NCBI GenBank assembly: GCA_946480015.1
Contig: CAMLIL010000100.1
Span: forward strand, 1 to 19,919
Origin: an uncultured Oxalobacteraceae bacterium
GTDB taxonomy: Bacteria > Pseudomonadota > Gammaproteobacteria > Burkholderiales > Burkholderiaceae
Direction of reading: 5' to 3'
DNA: 19,919 bases
Position 1 is the first letter of the stretch. Each line of letters starts with the position of its first letter. This document shows positions 1 to 7,589 of this stretch, piece after piece. Below the pieces are notes generated by a model. The model was not told the DNA's origin, ran no database searches, and saw only the letters and a program-made list of their open reading frames with translations. The translations under genes were made by a program, and so were the position numbers.

Positions 1-1789
1 AATTTCCGGAATAAACCGCCTGCGTCGCCGGATAGCCGATCGACGCCGCCCAGCTGGCGCCGCCGTTGGTCGAGTAGTAAGCGCTCTGCCCGCCCGGCAC
101 CCAGACCAGGGCAGTACCGCTGGCGGACACGGCGATGCGGCCGGCATCGGACGCGCCGGTGACCGGGCTGCTGGCCACTTGGGTCCAGCTGACGCCATTG
201 TTCTGCGAGAGCATGAGCGTATTGCCGCTGGCGACGGTGCGCGCCACCACGTTCGTGTTCAGCGCGGCCACATCGACACTGTAGTTCGACGTGTTCGGGC
301 TGGCGTAGTAACCGCTGACGGTGTTGAAATCGGTGTCGTAGCGGGCCCCGGCAACGTCGCCGAGCGGGGTGAACAGGTGCGCGCCCGTGGCCGGCGCCAC
401 CAGCGGCGAATACAGCCCGGTTTCCTCAATGCCGTCGACATTGAACGACCACGCCACCGTGCCGCTGGTCAGGTTGTTGCTTTCCCAGAGGCCATATCCG
501 GTGTTGTACATGACGTTGTTGGAGTTGAACGGATCGATGTCGACGTCGGAGATCCAGTGGCCCATCTTGCCAACCAGGGAGCCGCCGTAATAGGCCGTGA
601 CCCACGGATAATTCGGCGCCGCATGCGTGCTGTTGGCATTGAGCCCGGTCCAGGTCGCGCCGCCGTCGGTCGACTTGTACAGATCGTCGCCCGTCGACCA
701 GCGGTCGAGGGTCGACACCACGATCGAATTGGGGTTACGCGGATCGACGGCCAGCCCGCCATAGCCGAACTGCCAGGAACTGGTCGGCGCGGCGGGCGTG
801 ATGTTGGTCCAGGTGTTGGTGGCCAGGGTGAGCTTGTAGACCGCGCCGTTGCTGAGGCCGTTGGGGCCGAGCGCATCGCCATACGTCATCACCAGTTTGC
901 CGTTGCCGTCGAGCGCACCCTGCAGCGGCATCAGGCCCGCAGGTCCGCCGGACACGGCCGCCCAGGTAGTGCCGGCGTCGCTCGATCGGTACAGTGTGGT
1001 GCCGGTCGTCGCCGCCACCCCGGCGTAGATGGTATTGGTGGCCGAGCCGGGCGAGCCGGTCGACTTGTCGAACAGGACGAAGGTGGTGCCGGCCGTTGTC
1101 GGGAAACCCGGCACCTGCGACCAGCTCACGCCGGCGTCGGTCGACCGGTACAGGCCGTCCTGGTTGGTGCCGAGGAACAGGACCGTCCCCTTGTTCGGGT
1201 CGACCTGCAGGCGCTCGCCCGTGCCGCGGCCGTCGGAATTGCCGTTCAGGCGGATCGGCAGTTCGGTGCGCGACCAGGTCGTGCCGCGGTCGCTGGAACG
1301 CAGGATGGCGGCGTTGCGTCCCCACGATGGCAGGTACATGCCGGCGGCAATGTAGAGTTTCTGGGAGTTGTTCGGGTCGACGGCCAGCGATGCGCCGCCC
1401 GACAACTGGTTGTCGTCACGGTTCAGATCATCGTTGAGCGGAATCCAGGTCGAGGAACCCGGATCGCGGCGATACACGCCGCCGACATCGGTCCGGATAT
1501 ACACCAGCCCCTGGACCGTCGGATGATAGACAATGCCGGTAATGTAGCCGCCGGCGCCGAACAGCGCGGTTGACCACACATAGGTCGCGGTGCCCGGATT
1601 GGCTGCGGGCGATTCCGTCTCGGCGGTCGACGCGGGGGGCACGGCGGCCGGTGCGGGCGCTGGCGCGGGCACTTCCGGCCTGGTGGCCGGCGGGGGAGGC
1701 GCGGCGCCGTCGTGCGAACCGCCCCCTCCACCGCAACCGGCCAGCGCCAGCGACAGCACGAGCGCGCTCGGGATAATGTTGCTTCTCAT
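1..1789 (-). CDS. GH74 xyloglucanase-like lipoprotein (3' end beyond window)
   Basis: The frame is open from an ATG at 1789 to the window's left edge (596 codons, no stop), so the C-terminus is missing. The N-terminus is a lipoprotein signal with lipobox L-A-G-C (Cys19), followed by a Gly run and a Pro/Ala linker to about residue 66, so the enzyme is probably lipid-anchored at the cell envelope. The rest is a repeated beta-propeller with BNR/sialidase-like blades (SSDRGTTW, STDAGVSW, SSDAGTTW, STDGGATW, STNGGASW). The early YIRTDVGG (Asp101) and the later LGDVAG (Asp478) match the places of the two catalytic Asp residues in GH74 enzymes. GH74 endo- or exo-xyloglucanases cut the beta-1,4-glucan backbone of xyloglucan. 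A GAGAGAG ribosome site precedes the ATG. GH43 and GH3 genes follow on the same strand, which supports a hemicellulose role. The exact specificity is inferred. Confidence 0.85.
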   Translation of the reverse strand, partial: MRSNIIPSALVLSLALAGCGGGGGSHDGAAPPPPATRPEVPAPAPAPAAVPPASTAETESPAANPGTATYVWSTALFGAGGYITGIVYHPTVQGLVYIRTDVGGVYRRDPGSSTWIPLNDDLNRDDNQLSGGASLAVDPNNSQKLYIAAGMYLPSWGRNAAILRSSDRGTTWSRTELPIRLNGNSDGRGTGERLQVDPNKGTVLFLGTNQDGLYRSTDAGVSWSQVPGFPTTAGTTFVLFDKSTGSPGSATNTIYAGVAATTGTTLYRSSDAGTTWAAVSGGPAGLMPLQGALDGNGKLVMTYGDALGPNGLSNGAVYKLTLATNTWTNITPAAPTSSWQFGYGGLAVDPRNPNSIVVSTLDRWSTGDDLYKSTDGGATWTGLNANSTHAAPNYPWVTAYYGGSLVGKMGHWISDVDIDPFNSNNVMYNTGYGLWESNNLTSGTVAWSFNVDGIEETGLYSPLVAPATGAHLFTPLGDVAGARYDTDFNTVSGYYASPNTSNYSVDVAALNTNVVARTVASGNTLMLSQNNGVSWTQVASSPVTGASDAGRIAVSASGTALVWVPGGQSAYYSTNGGASWAASIGYPATQAVYSGN

Positions 1790-2058
1790 AAATGACTCTC
1801 TCTTTGTTATGTGACGGCAGACAGGAATTGCACACATGTCGGGCATCGTCCGCGCGAGAGTATTCTAAATATGAAATACATGGAAAATCACTGCGGTTCA
1901 GCGAAACCTACGCTGAGCTGGGTGATTTTGTTCGTGAAATTGACGCTTTTCATACTTTCCCGGTATCAGAAAAGCATGAAAAATTGCCTGAAAATTAACA
2001 AATCAAGCAGGAAGGGGGATGGTGAAGGGTGTGGAGAGAACAGATCGATTATCTGGCC
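1790..2058. promoter_or_regulatory. Upstream region of the GH74 gene
   Basis: This AT-richer gap between the GH43 3' end and the GH74 start has no convincing gene. It should hold the GH74 promoter on the minus strand. It contains an inverted repeat TCAGCG-N7-CGCTGA at 1898-1916, a possible operator. I could not assign -35/-10 boxes with confidence. Confidence 0.35.
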
Positions 2059-2092
2059 GGGCAACGGGGAGCCTGCCATCGCTCCCCTGCCC
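2059..2092 (-). terminator. Hairpin after the GH43 gene
   Basis: Just past the GH43 stop, GGGCA-ac-GGGGAGC pairs with GCTCCCC-TGCCC around an 8-base loop. This gives a 12-bp stem with a 2-base bulge. No U-tract follows on the minus strand, so termination is inferred from position and stem strength only. Confidence 0.45.
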
Positions 2093-2099
2093 GTCTTGT

Positions 2100-3092
2100 C
2101 TAGCGCGCCCCCAGCACCGGCAAGCCTTTGCCGTCGACGATCGGCTCGCCCACGTCGCCTGGCTTGAACGGCGTCGTCAGGGGATCCATCGGACGGATCG
2201 AGCCGTCGGCATTAAATTGCATGCGCACCAGGCAGGTTTCGCGCTTGTAGCCCCCGCCGCCGGGGATGGCGTGGCGGTGGTAGGCCACGTACCAGCGGTC
2301 GGTGCCCGGCACGTTGACCACGCTGTGGTGGGCCGTGCCGACGGCGGCGCCGTTCTTCTTGAGTACGATAAAATCCTTGGCATTCACGGTCACCGGACCG
2401 AGCGGGGAATCGGCAGTGCCCCAGCCTACCCGGTAATCCGGGCTGCGCGCATCGTCGATCGACCACATGAAGTAGTATTTGCCGGCGCGCTTGAACACCA
2501 CGATCCCTTCACGAAATTCGGGCAAGGCGATTTCCCTGGCCGGGCCGTCCAGCGTGATCATGTCGGGTTTGAGCTTGAAGACGTTGGCATGGCCGTCGCC
2601 GTTACCGAAGTACAGATAGGCCTGGCCATCGCTGTCGATCAGCGGATACGGATCGATCGGGTTGGTGGTGATCTTGCCGTCCTTGGCCACCAGCGGGGCG
2701 CCGAGCGCATCGACGAACGGCCCCAGCGGGCTTTTCGCCGTCGCCACGCCGATCTTGCCCTGGGCGCAGAAATAGAAATAGTAAGTGCCGTTGCGCTCGA
2801 CGATGTCGGGCGCCCACGCTTCGATATTGGCCCACTTGAGGTCGCGGGTCACATCGAGCACCATGTTTTGCTTCTTCCAGTCGACCAGGTTTTTGGAGGA
2901 CCAGACCGAAAAATCGGTGGTTTGCCAGTTCGGCTTGTCCGAGGTCGGGTACACATAATAGGTGTCGCCGAACACACGGATGGCGGGGTCGGCGGTGAAG
3001 CCGTCCAGGATGGGCTTGGGGGGCGTCTGGGCCACGGCGGCCGACGCCGCGAACAGCAAACCTGAGAAAATGAAGCTGGATAAACGGGTCAT
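2100..3092 (-). CDS. Exported GH43 glycosidase (arabinofuranosidase/beta-xylosidase-like)
   Basis: The 330-aa product starts at the ATG at 3092, chosen over an in-frame ATG at 3137 because AGGA sits eight bases upstream and a clean signal peptide follows (hydrophobic core, AVA-Q cleavage near residue 21). The five-bladed GH43 motifs are in order: catalytic base in DPAI (Asp35), WAPD (Asp96), the pKa-modulating Asp in IDPYPLIDSDG (Asp147), and the general acid in REGIVVF (Glu195). A GTAHHSVV...YVAYHR segment near the end is typical of arabinofuranosidase/xylosidase members. It probably removes arabinose or xylose from hemicellulose oligosaccharides in the periplasm. The order GH74, GH43, GH3 on one strand suggests one substrate, but the genes are too far apart for a tight operon. 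The subfamily and sugar specificity cannot be settled by eye. Confidence 0.88.
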   Translation of the reverse strand: MTRLSSFIFSGLLFAASAAVAQTPPKPILDGFTADPAIRVFGDTYYVYPTSDKPNWQTTDFSVWSSKNLVDWKKQNMVLDVTRDLKWANIEAWAPDIVERNGTYYFYFCAQGKIGVATAKSPLGPFVDALGAPLVAKDGKITTNPIDPYPLIDSDGQAYLYFGNGDGHANVFKLKPDMITLDGPAREIALPEFREGIVVFKRAGKYYFMWSIDDARSPDYRVGWGTADSPLGPVTVNAKDFIVLKKNGAAVGTAHHSVVNVPGTDRWYVAYHRHAIPGGGGYKRETCLVRMQFNADGSIRPMDPLTTPFKPGDVGEPIVDGKGLPVLGAR

Positions 3093-3122
3093 TTCGGAGT
3101 TCCTGGTATCAGTGCACGTGAA

Positions 3123-3136
3123 TGTTAACGATACCA
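3123..3136 (-). promoter_or_regulatory. LacI-family operator candidate before GH43
   Basis: The bases TGTTAACGATACCA fit the LacI-family operator pattern TGNNANCGNTNNCA at every fixed position. On the minus strand they read TGGTATCGTTAACA. The site is 31 bp upstream of the GH43 ATG and overlaps a plausible weak -10 region, which is where a sugar-responsive repressor would act. The regulator is not in this window. Confidence 0.55.
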
Positions 3137-3203
3137 TTGCAATTTAGAAAAAACAACGCAGAATGGCATTGAAATTACGCTCAACACATGTCTTGGACGC
3201 TCC

Positions 3204-3605
3204 ATGGCGATAACGATCAATCCGGCCGAAGTCGAGTTCAGCGCGATCCGCGCGCAGGGGCCGGGTGGCCAGAATGTAAACAAGGTCTCGTGCGCAGTGC
3301 ACGTGCGCTTCGATATCGAGGCTTCCTCGTTGCCGCCGCACGTCAAGGCGCGCCTGCGGGAACTGCGCGACACGCGCATTACCGAAGACGGCGTGGTGGT
3401 GCTCAAGGCGCAGCAGTCGCGCAGTCTTGAACAGAACAAGGAGGACGCGCTACGCCGGCTCCAGGCGCTGATCGATAGCGCCGCCGCGGTGCGGCTGGTG
3501 CGCAAGCCGACCCGGCCGACGCGCGGCTCCCAGCAGCGGCGTCTCGACGGGAAAGCGCGCAGCGGTGAGGTAAAGAAACTGCGCGGCAAGGTCGAGTACC
3601 GTTGA
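3204..3605 (+). CDS. arfB: Alternative ribosome-rescue factor ArfB (YaeJ)
   Basis: This 133-aa protein belongs to the class I release-factor-like family. The catalytic GGQ lies at residues 21-23 in GPGGQNVNK, where ArfB has it. A Lys/Arg-rich C-terminal tail follows (GSQQRRLDGKARSGEVKKLRGKVEYR region), which in ArfB inserts into the empty mRNA channel of stalled ribosomes. The enzyme hydrolyses peptidyl-tRNA on non-stop ribosomes. Length is close to the family norm of about 140 aa. The start has only a weak ribosome site, but GGQ spacing supports it. The gene is divergent from GH43 with a 111-bp gap and is a housekeeping function unrelated to the sugar genes. Confidence 0.93.
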   Translation: MAITINPAEVEFSAIRAQGPGGQNVNKVSCAVHVRFDIEASSLPPHVKARLRELRDTRITEDGVVVLKAQQSRSLEQNKEDALRRLQALIDSAAAVRLVRKPTRPTRGSQQRRLDGKARSGEVKKLRGKVEYR

Positions 3606-3606
3606 T

Positions 3607-3632
3607 CGCGGCCGCTGTCCCGACCGGCCGCG
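3607..3632 (+). terminator. Hairpin after arfB
   Basis: CGCGGCCG and CGGCCGCG form a perfect 8-bp GC stem with a 10-base loop immediately past the arfB stop. No T-tract follows, so this is only a possible terminator. Confidence 0.3.
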
Positions 3633-3826
3633 CGGCAGCAAGCCCCCCAATCCAGCATAAAAAATGGCTATGTCACCGGGAAGTAGGTGGATCTTAAACT
3701 TGTTCCGAATCTCCGAGGTCAAACCGCGGGGCTACTCAACGATTCATTCGAAGGCTCGGTGGATACGCACGCGTTCCGGCAGTTGCTCAGGCAGGTCGGC
3801 GGCCTGCCGCAGGGCCAGCTCCGGGC

Positions 3827-3970
3827 CTAGTCCCAGCGAGTGCCTCCTGGATGCGGCGCCAACACTGCGAATGACAGATAGCTCTGCTGGATGAGGATCA
3901 ACGCAAACAGCGCGTCCGCAACCACCAGGAGGATCAGCGCGAATAAGGCCTTCTTATAGAACGCTTGCAT
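3827..3970 (-). CDS. Small single-pass membrane protein, possibly the 5' part of a frameshifted gene
   Basis: The ATG at 3970 opens a 47-codon frame: a short basic start (MQAFYKK) and a hydrophobic stretch of about 22 residues (ALFALILLVVADALFALILI), then a polar tail to a TAG at 3827-3829. I recognise no family. There is no convincing Shine-Dalgarno. Beyond the codons around the stop, another minus-strand frame continues with protein-like composition (ELALRQAADLPEQLPERV) to a TGA at 3744-3746. The locus may therefore be a longer gene broken by frameshifts, or the frame may be a sequencing artefact. Bases 3633-3826 hold no other gene that I can support. Confidence 0.3.
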   Translation of the reverse strand: MQAFYKKALFALILLVVADALFALILIQQSYLSFAVLAPHPGGTRWD

Positions 3971-4091
3971 TAGGGGACGGTTAGGTGAACTGTTTGCGCG
4001 TATTACCGGGTGCCGGGTATGCCGCCAACATCATAACAGTTCAATTCGGCTCAATCACCGGCGAGCGGAAAGCACCCGCGAGCGGATGCGG

Positions 4092-4113
4092 GGGCGCCGG
4101 CCTGGCGGCGCCC
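4092..4113 (-). terminator. Hairpin after the GNAT gene
   Basis: GGGCGCCG and CGGCGCCC form a perfect 8-bp stem with a 6-base loop, 10 bp past the acetyltransferase stop on the minus strand. There is no U-tract. Confidence 0.4.
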
Positions 4114-4122
4114 TGCCCGCGC

Positions 4123-4719
4123 TTACCGTGCGAGGCGGCGCTTCAGTCCGGTCTGCACTTCAGGCCAGTCGAGGTCGGTGACGGAATAGATCACACTGTC
4201 CCGCACGTGCCCGGTCCAGGTGATGCGGTCACGCCGCAACACGCCCTCGCGCACGGCGCCCAGCTTGGCGATGGCCGCCTGGCTGCGGGCGTTGCGTACA
4301 TCGGTCAGCAGCTCCACCCGGCGCGCGCCGCGCTCGAAAGCATATTGCAGCATGAGCAGCTTGGCCTGCGCATTGACGCAGCTGGAGCGCGCATCCGGAT
4401 GCAGGAAGGTGGCGCCAATCTCCACGCACTGGCGCTCGGTCTTGATGTTCAAGAAGCTGGAGGTGCCGACGATGCGCTGGTCCGACAGCCTGCGGATCGC
4501 ATAGGCCACCCATTGGCCGGCCGCGATCTGGCAATTGAGGCTGGTCCACCAGTTGGCGAAATGCTCGCCCATGCCGCTCATGGCGAACAAGTCCCATGCC
4601 TCGGCGTCGCAATCGAGGGCCCGGCTCACGGCGGTTTTCAGGGCCTCCTCGTAGGGTTCCAGGCGAACATGACTCCCCTCCAGCACGACGTTCTCCAAGG
4701 TAAAGGCATTTCCCGACAT
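4123..4719 (-). CDS. GNAT acetyltransferase, RimJ/RimL type
   Basis: This 198-aa protein has the layout of the RimJ/RimL-like GNAT subgroup: an N-terminal RLEPYEE segment, a central strand ending in IVGTSSFLNI, CVEIGATFLHPDARSSCVNAQAKLLMLQYAFE (acetyl-CoA-binding region, residues about 100-130), and a C-terminal RVELLTDVRNARSQAAIAKLGAVREGVLRRDR block typical of the family. It transfers acetyl from acetyl-CoA to an amine, often a protein N-terminus or small molecule; the substrate is unknown. AAGGAAG precedes the ATG with good spacing. It lies 91 bp downstream of GH3 on the same strand and could be co-transcribed, but a shared role is not evident. Confidence 0.85.
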   Translation of the reverse strand: MSGNAFTLENVVLEGSHVRLEPYEEALKTAVSRALDCDAEAWDLFAMSGMGEHFANWWTSLNCQIAAGQWVAYAIRRLSDQRIVGTSSFLNIKTERQCVEIGATFLHPDARSSCVNAQAKLLMLQYAFERGARRVELLTDVRNARSQAAIAKLGAVREGVLRRDRITWTGHVRDSVIYSVTDLDWPEVQTGLKRRLAR

Positions 4720-4810
4720 CTTGCTTCCTTTCAGCAGACAATAATAAATTCGCCGCCCACAAAAAGGGCACGCGCCGCATGCGCAGCGCGCGCTGCATCG
4801 CAGCCCGGCC

Positions 4811-7093
4811 TTAGCGGGACTGGCTGCGCAGCGGCTTGCCGTTCACATCGTACACGGCAGCTTCCAGATGAACCACCGTGCTGACGGCCCGGTCGTCTGC
4901 CGCATTGGCCGCGAGGATGACTTTGTAATCGCCCTTGGCGACGTTCCACGTTTTCGTGGCCGAGTCGTAGAGCGCCAGCAAGCGGGGATCGACGCTGATG
5001 GACGCCTTGACGCCGGCGCCCGGCTTGACGAAGACCTTCTGAAAGCCGACCAGGCGCTTGGGCGCTTCCCATCGGACGTCGACAGGAGACACATAGACCT
5101 GGGCCACCTCCTTGCCAGCCAGCCTACCCGAATTCTTCACGGTAAACGATGCCTGCAGGATGCCGTCTTTGACACTGGCGGCCAGATCCGACAAGGCGAA
5201 TTCGGTATAGGACAAACCGTGGCCGAACGGGAACAAGGGCTTGAGCCCGTTCAGATCGAACCACTTGTAGCCGACCGCTGCGCCTTCGCGGTACTCGACA
5301 TCGATGCGTTTATCGGCCACTTCCGGATAGCCAACCAGCGTGGGCCGGGGCAACTGCGACTCCGAGACCGGAAACGTGGCGGGCAAGTGGCCCGATGGAT
5401 TGACGTTGCCGAACAATACGCCGGCAATCGCCTCGCCGCCACTGGTGCCCGGGTACCATGCCTCCAGCACCGCAGGCACGCTCGCCAGCCAGGGCATGGT
5501 CACGGGACCTCCGGTTTCAAGGACCACGATGGTCCTGGGGTTCGCCGCCGCCACCGCCGCGATCAGCTCATCCTGCTTGTTGGGCAGCGACAGATTGGGT
5601 ACGTCGAAGCCTTCGCCGGTCCACTGGGTGGCGAAGACCACCACCACGTCGCTGGCGCGCGCCAGCGTTGCCGCGGCGGCAGGATCGGCGCCATCGTGAT
5701 AGGCCACCACCGCCCTGGGCAGGCGTTTTTGTATGGCTTTCAATGGCGACGACGGATAGACCATGACGGGTCCGGGCCAATGCTTGGGCAGCAGCTCGGG
5801 CGCGGCATTGCCGCCCTCGGGATACACCAGCGACGAGCCGCCGCCAGCGAACACGCCTTTGTCCGCATGGCCACCGATTACCGCGACCCGCTTGACGGAT
5901 CTGTTCAGCGGCAAAGTGTTGGCGCTGTTTTTCAGCAGCACCATGCCGTCTTGGGCATCCTTGAGCGATACGGCCGCGTGCGCATTGAAGTCGATCGTCT
6001 GGGGCGCCGGCGCCACCGGGTGATCCACCACGCCGTGCTCGAACATGGAATGCAGGATGCGGCGCACCATGTCGTCCAGCCGCGCTTGCGGCACCCAGCC
6101 GTTCAATACGGCCTCTTTCAGGGGCGTGCCGAAATAGTCGGCGAGATCGAAAGGCATGCCCGATTGCTGGTCCAGCCCCGCATTGGCGGCCGGCACCGTA
6201 CTGTGGACGGCGCCCCAGTCCGACATCACCCAGCCTTTGAAGCCCCAGTCCTGCTTCAACACCTCATTGAGCAGATAGCTGTTCTCGCACGAGTGCACGC
6301 CGTTGATGCGATTGTAGGAACACATGACCGCGCCGGGATTGCCCTCTTCTTTCGCAATCTGCAATGCCAGCAGATCCGCCATGCGCGCCGTCCGGTCATC
6401 GATTTTTACGTTGACGGTAGTACGGTTGGTTTCCTGGTCATTCAAGGCAAAATGCTTCAACGTGGAGATCACGCCGTTCGACTGGATGCCCTTGATTTGC
6501 GCGCCCACGATCCTGCCGGCCAGCAGAGGATCCTCGCCCCCATATTCGAAGTTGCGCCCGCTGCGCGGCTCGCGCAGGAGATTGACGCCGCCTGCCAGCA
6601 TCACATTGAAGCCGTAGGCCCGCGCTTGCGCGCCGATCATGGCGCCGCCCGCATAGGCGGTTTGCAGATCCCAGGTGGCCGCGGTATTCAAGCCCGACGG
6701 CAGCGCCGTGCCACGCCGCGCGTTCGGGCCGGCCTGGCTTGCCACGCCCAAACCGGCGTCGGTTTCAAACAGGTGCGGAATACCCAGGCGCGGTACCCCG
6801 TAAATGAAGCCGGCTGACTGATTGAGCGATTCCGCCGGACGCGTGGTCTTTTTCGATTCCATGTCCCCGCCCAGGTAACCGAAGACAAGCTTCAATTTTT
6901 CGTCCAGGGTCATCTCCTTTACAACCAGGCCGGCGCGTTCCCCTGCACTGAGCCGTGCGTTCATCCAGGGCTGTGCGGCTGGCGCCGTATTCATGCCGGC
7001 TTCCGCAGCCACGGCCGTACCGCAGTACATCGCCACCGCGATGGACAAAAGGCTGATTTTCTTAGTAAATCTCATGCTTGCTTTCATTGGCAT
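4811..7093 (-). CDS. Exported GH3 beta-glucosidase
   Basis: The 760-aa product (742 if translation starts at the in-frame ATG at 7075, which gives a more usual signal peptide starting MRFTKK) has a signal peptide ending near AVA-AEA. The GH3 N-terminal barrel follows, with LKHFALNDQE (Lys213-His214) and the nucleophile in VMSDWGAVHS (Asp292). The alpha/beta sandwich domain carries WTGEGFDVPNLSLPNKQDEL, whose Glu494 is the likely acid/base. A fibronectin-III-like C-terminal domain (about 640-740, GKEVAQVYVSPV) completes the usual GH3 architecture. It hydrolyses beta-glucosides from non-reducing ends, here probably xyloglucan- or cello-oligosaccharides released by GH74. A perfect dyad lies 28 bp upstream of the ATG. 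The start choice is uncertain because neither ATG has a strong ribosome site. Confidence 0.92.
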   Translation of the reverse strand: MPMKASMRFTKKISLLSIAVAMYCGTAVAAEAGMNTAPAAQPWMNARLSAGERAGLVVKEMTLDEKLKLVFGYLGGDMESKKTTRPAESLNQSAGFIYGVPRLGIPHLFETDAGLGVASQAGPNARRGTALPSGLNTAATWDLQTAYAGGAMIGAQARAYGFNVMLAGGVNLLREPRSGRNFEYGGEDPLLAGRIVGAQIKGIQSNGVISTLKHFALNDQETNRTTVNVKIDDRTARMADLLALQIAKEEGNPGAVMCSYNRINGVHSCENSYLLNEVLKQDWGFKGWVMSDWGAVHSTVPAANAGLDQQSGMPFDLADYFGTPLKEAVLNGWVPQARLDDMVRRILHSMFEHGVVDHPVAPAPQTIDFNAHAAVSLKDAQDGMVLLKNSANTLPLNRSVKRVAVIGGHADKGVFAGGGSSLVYPEGGNAAPELLPKHWPGPVMVYPSSPLKAIQKRLPRAVVAYHDGADPAAAATLARASDVVVVFATQWTGEGFDVPNLSLPNKQDELIAAVAAANPRTIVVLETGGPVTMPWLASVPAVLEAWYPGTSGGEAIAGVLFGNVNPSGHLPATFPVSESQLPRPTLVGYPEVADKRIDVEYREGAAVGYKWFDLNGLKPLFPFGHGLSYTEFALSDLAASVKDGILQASFTVKNSGRLAGKEVAQVYVSPVDVRWEAPKRLVGFQKVFVKPGAGVKASISVDPRLLALYDSATKTWNVAKGDYKVILAANAADDRAVSTVVHLEAAVYDVNGKPLRSQSR

Positions 7094-7589
7094 TTATGCA
7101 ACTTGACACTTTCGCTCACAAGGTTGCGCCGCAACCCGTCCTGAAGTGGAAGATTTTTGTGGGTGTATTGTGTGAGCAGCGCCAGCGTGCCGCAATTGTA
7201 GAATTTGCCAATGCCGCAAGTGAAATTGCGTAGGCGACGCAAGCCATACCGGACCGCCGCCCGTTTGCGGGGACCGGAGGATGGCCGGAAGTCTCTAAGC
7301 TGGCCCGGCCGCTGACGCCAAAAGGCTATCCATGCCAGGCGGGTACCTGCCATGGTTTGCTGGCAGGTGCCGCCCCGGCCCTGAGGCTCCCGAGCAAGCG
7401 CCGCGGTGTCCCCCGGTTGTTTCATCGGAGACAACTGAACAGCTTGTTTGGGACAAAATTTGCATTTGCAATTATCATAGTCCACATTCACGCCGATCTC
7501 GCCATCCGGCATGCATCAAGCGGCGTCGATGTGGGCCGCTTGCAGGGGCCCTGCGCTGCCCCTACCGTTCAATCAGGGCTCAGTTAAAG
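7094..7589. promoter_or_regulatory. Divergent intergenic region between GH3 and the response regulator
   Basis: About 500 bp without a convincing gene; the long open frames here look non-coding. It should contain both promoters. It includes a perfect dyad near GH3 (7122-7136) and a hairpin GGTACCTGCCA-N8-TGGCAGGTGCC at 7342-7371 with one wobble-type mismatch. An AT-rich patch lies at 7457-7479. Confidence 0.45.
7122..7136. promoter_or_regulatory. Perfect 15-bp dyad upstream of GH3
   Basis: GGTTGCG-C-CGCAACC is a perfect 7-bp inverted repeat around one base, 28 bp before the GH3 ATG at 7093. The size and place suit a repressor operator. It differs from the LacI-type site before GH43, so a different regulator would be involved. 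Function is inferred. Confidence 0.4.

Noticed and set aside
179..1573. Plus-strand open frame of 464 codons
   Set aside because: It is the antisense of the GH74 gene; its Arg/Gly/Val-rich composition is typical of antisense frames in GC-rich DNA.
4868..6817. Plus-strand open frame of 649 codons
   Set aside because: It lies antisense to the clear GH3 gene and has no family features.
7457..7479. Fur-box-like AT-rich patch
   Set aside because: The right half ATTATCA fits, but the left half matches poorly and neither flanking gene is obviously iron-related.
7084..7512. Minus-strand frame of 142 codons upstream of GH3
   Set aside because: It overlaps the GH3 start, has no ribosome site, no family motif, and crosses the dyad and promoter region.
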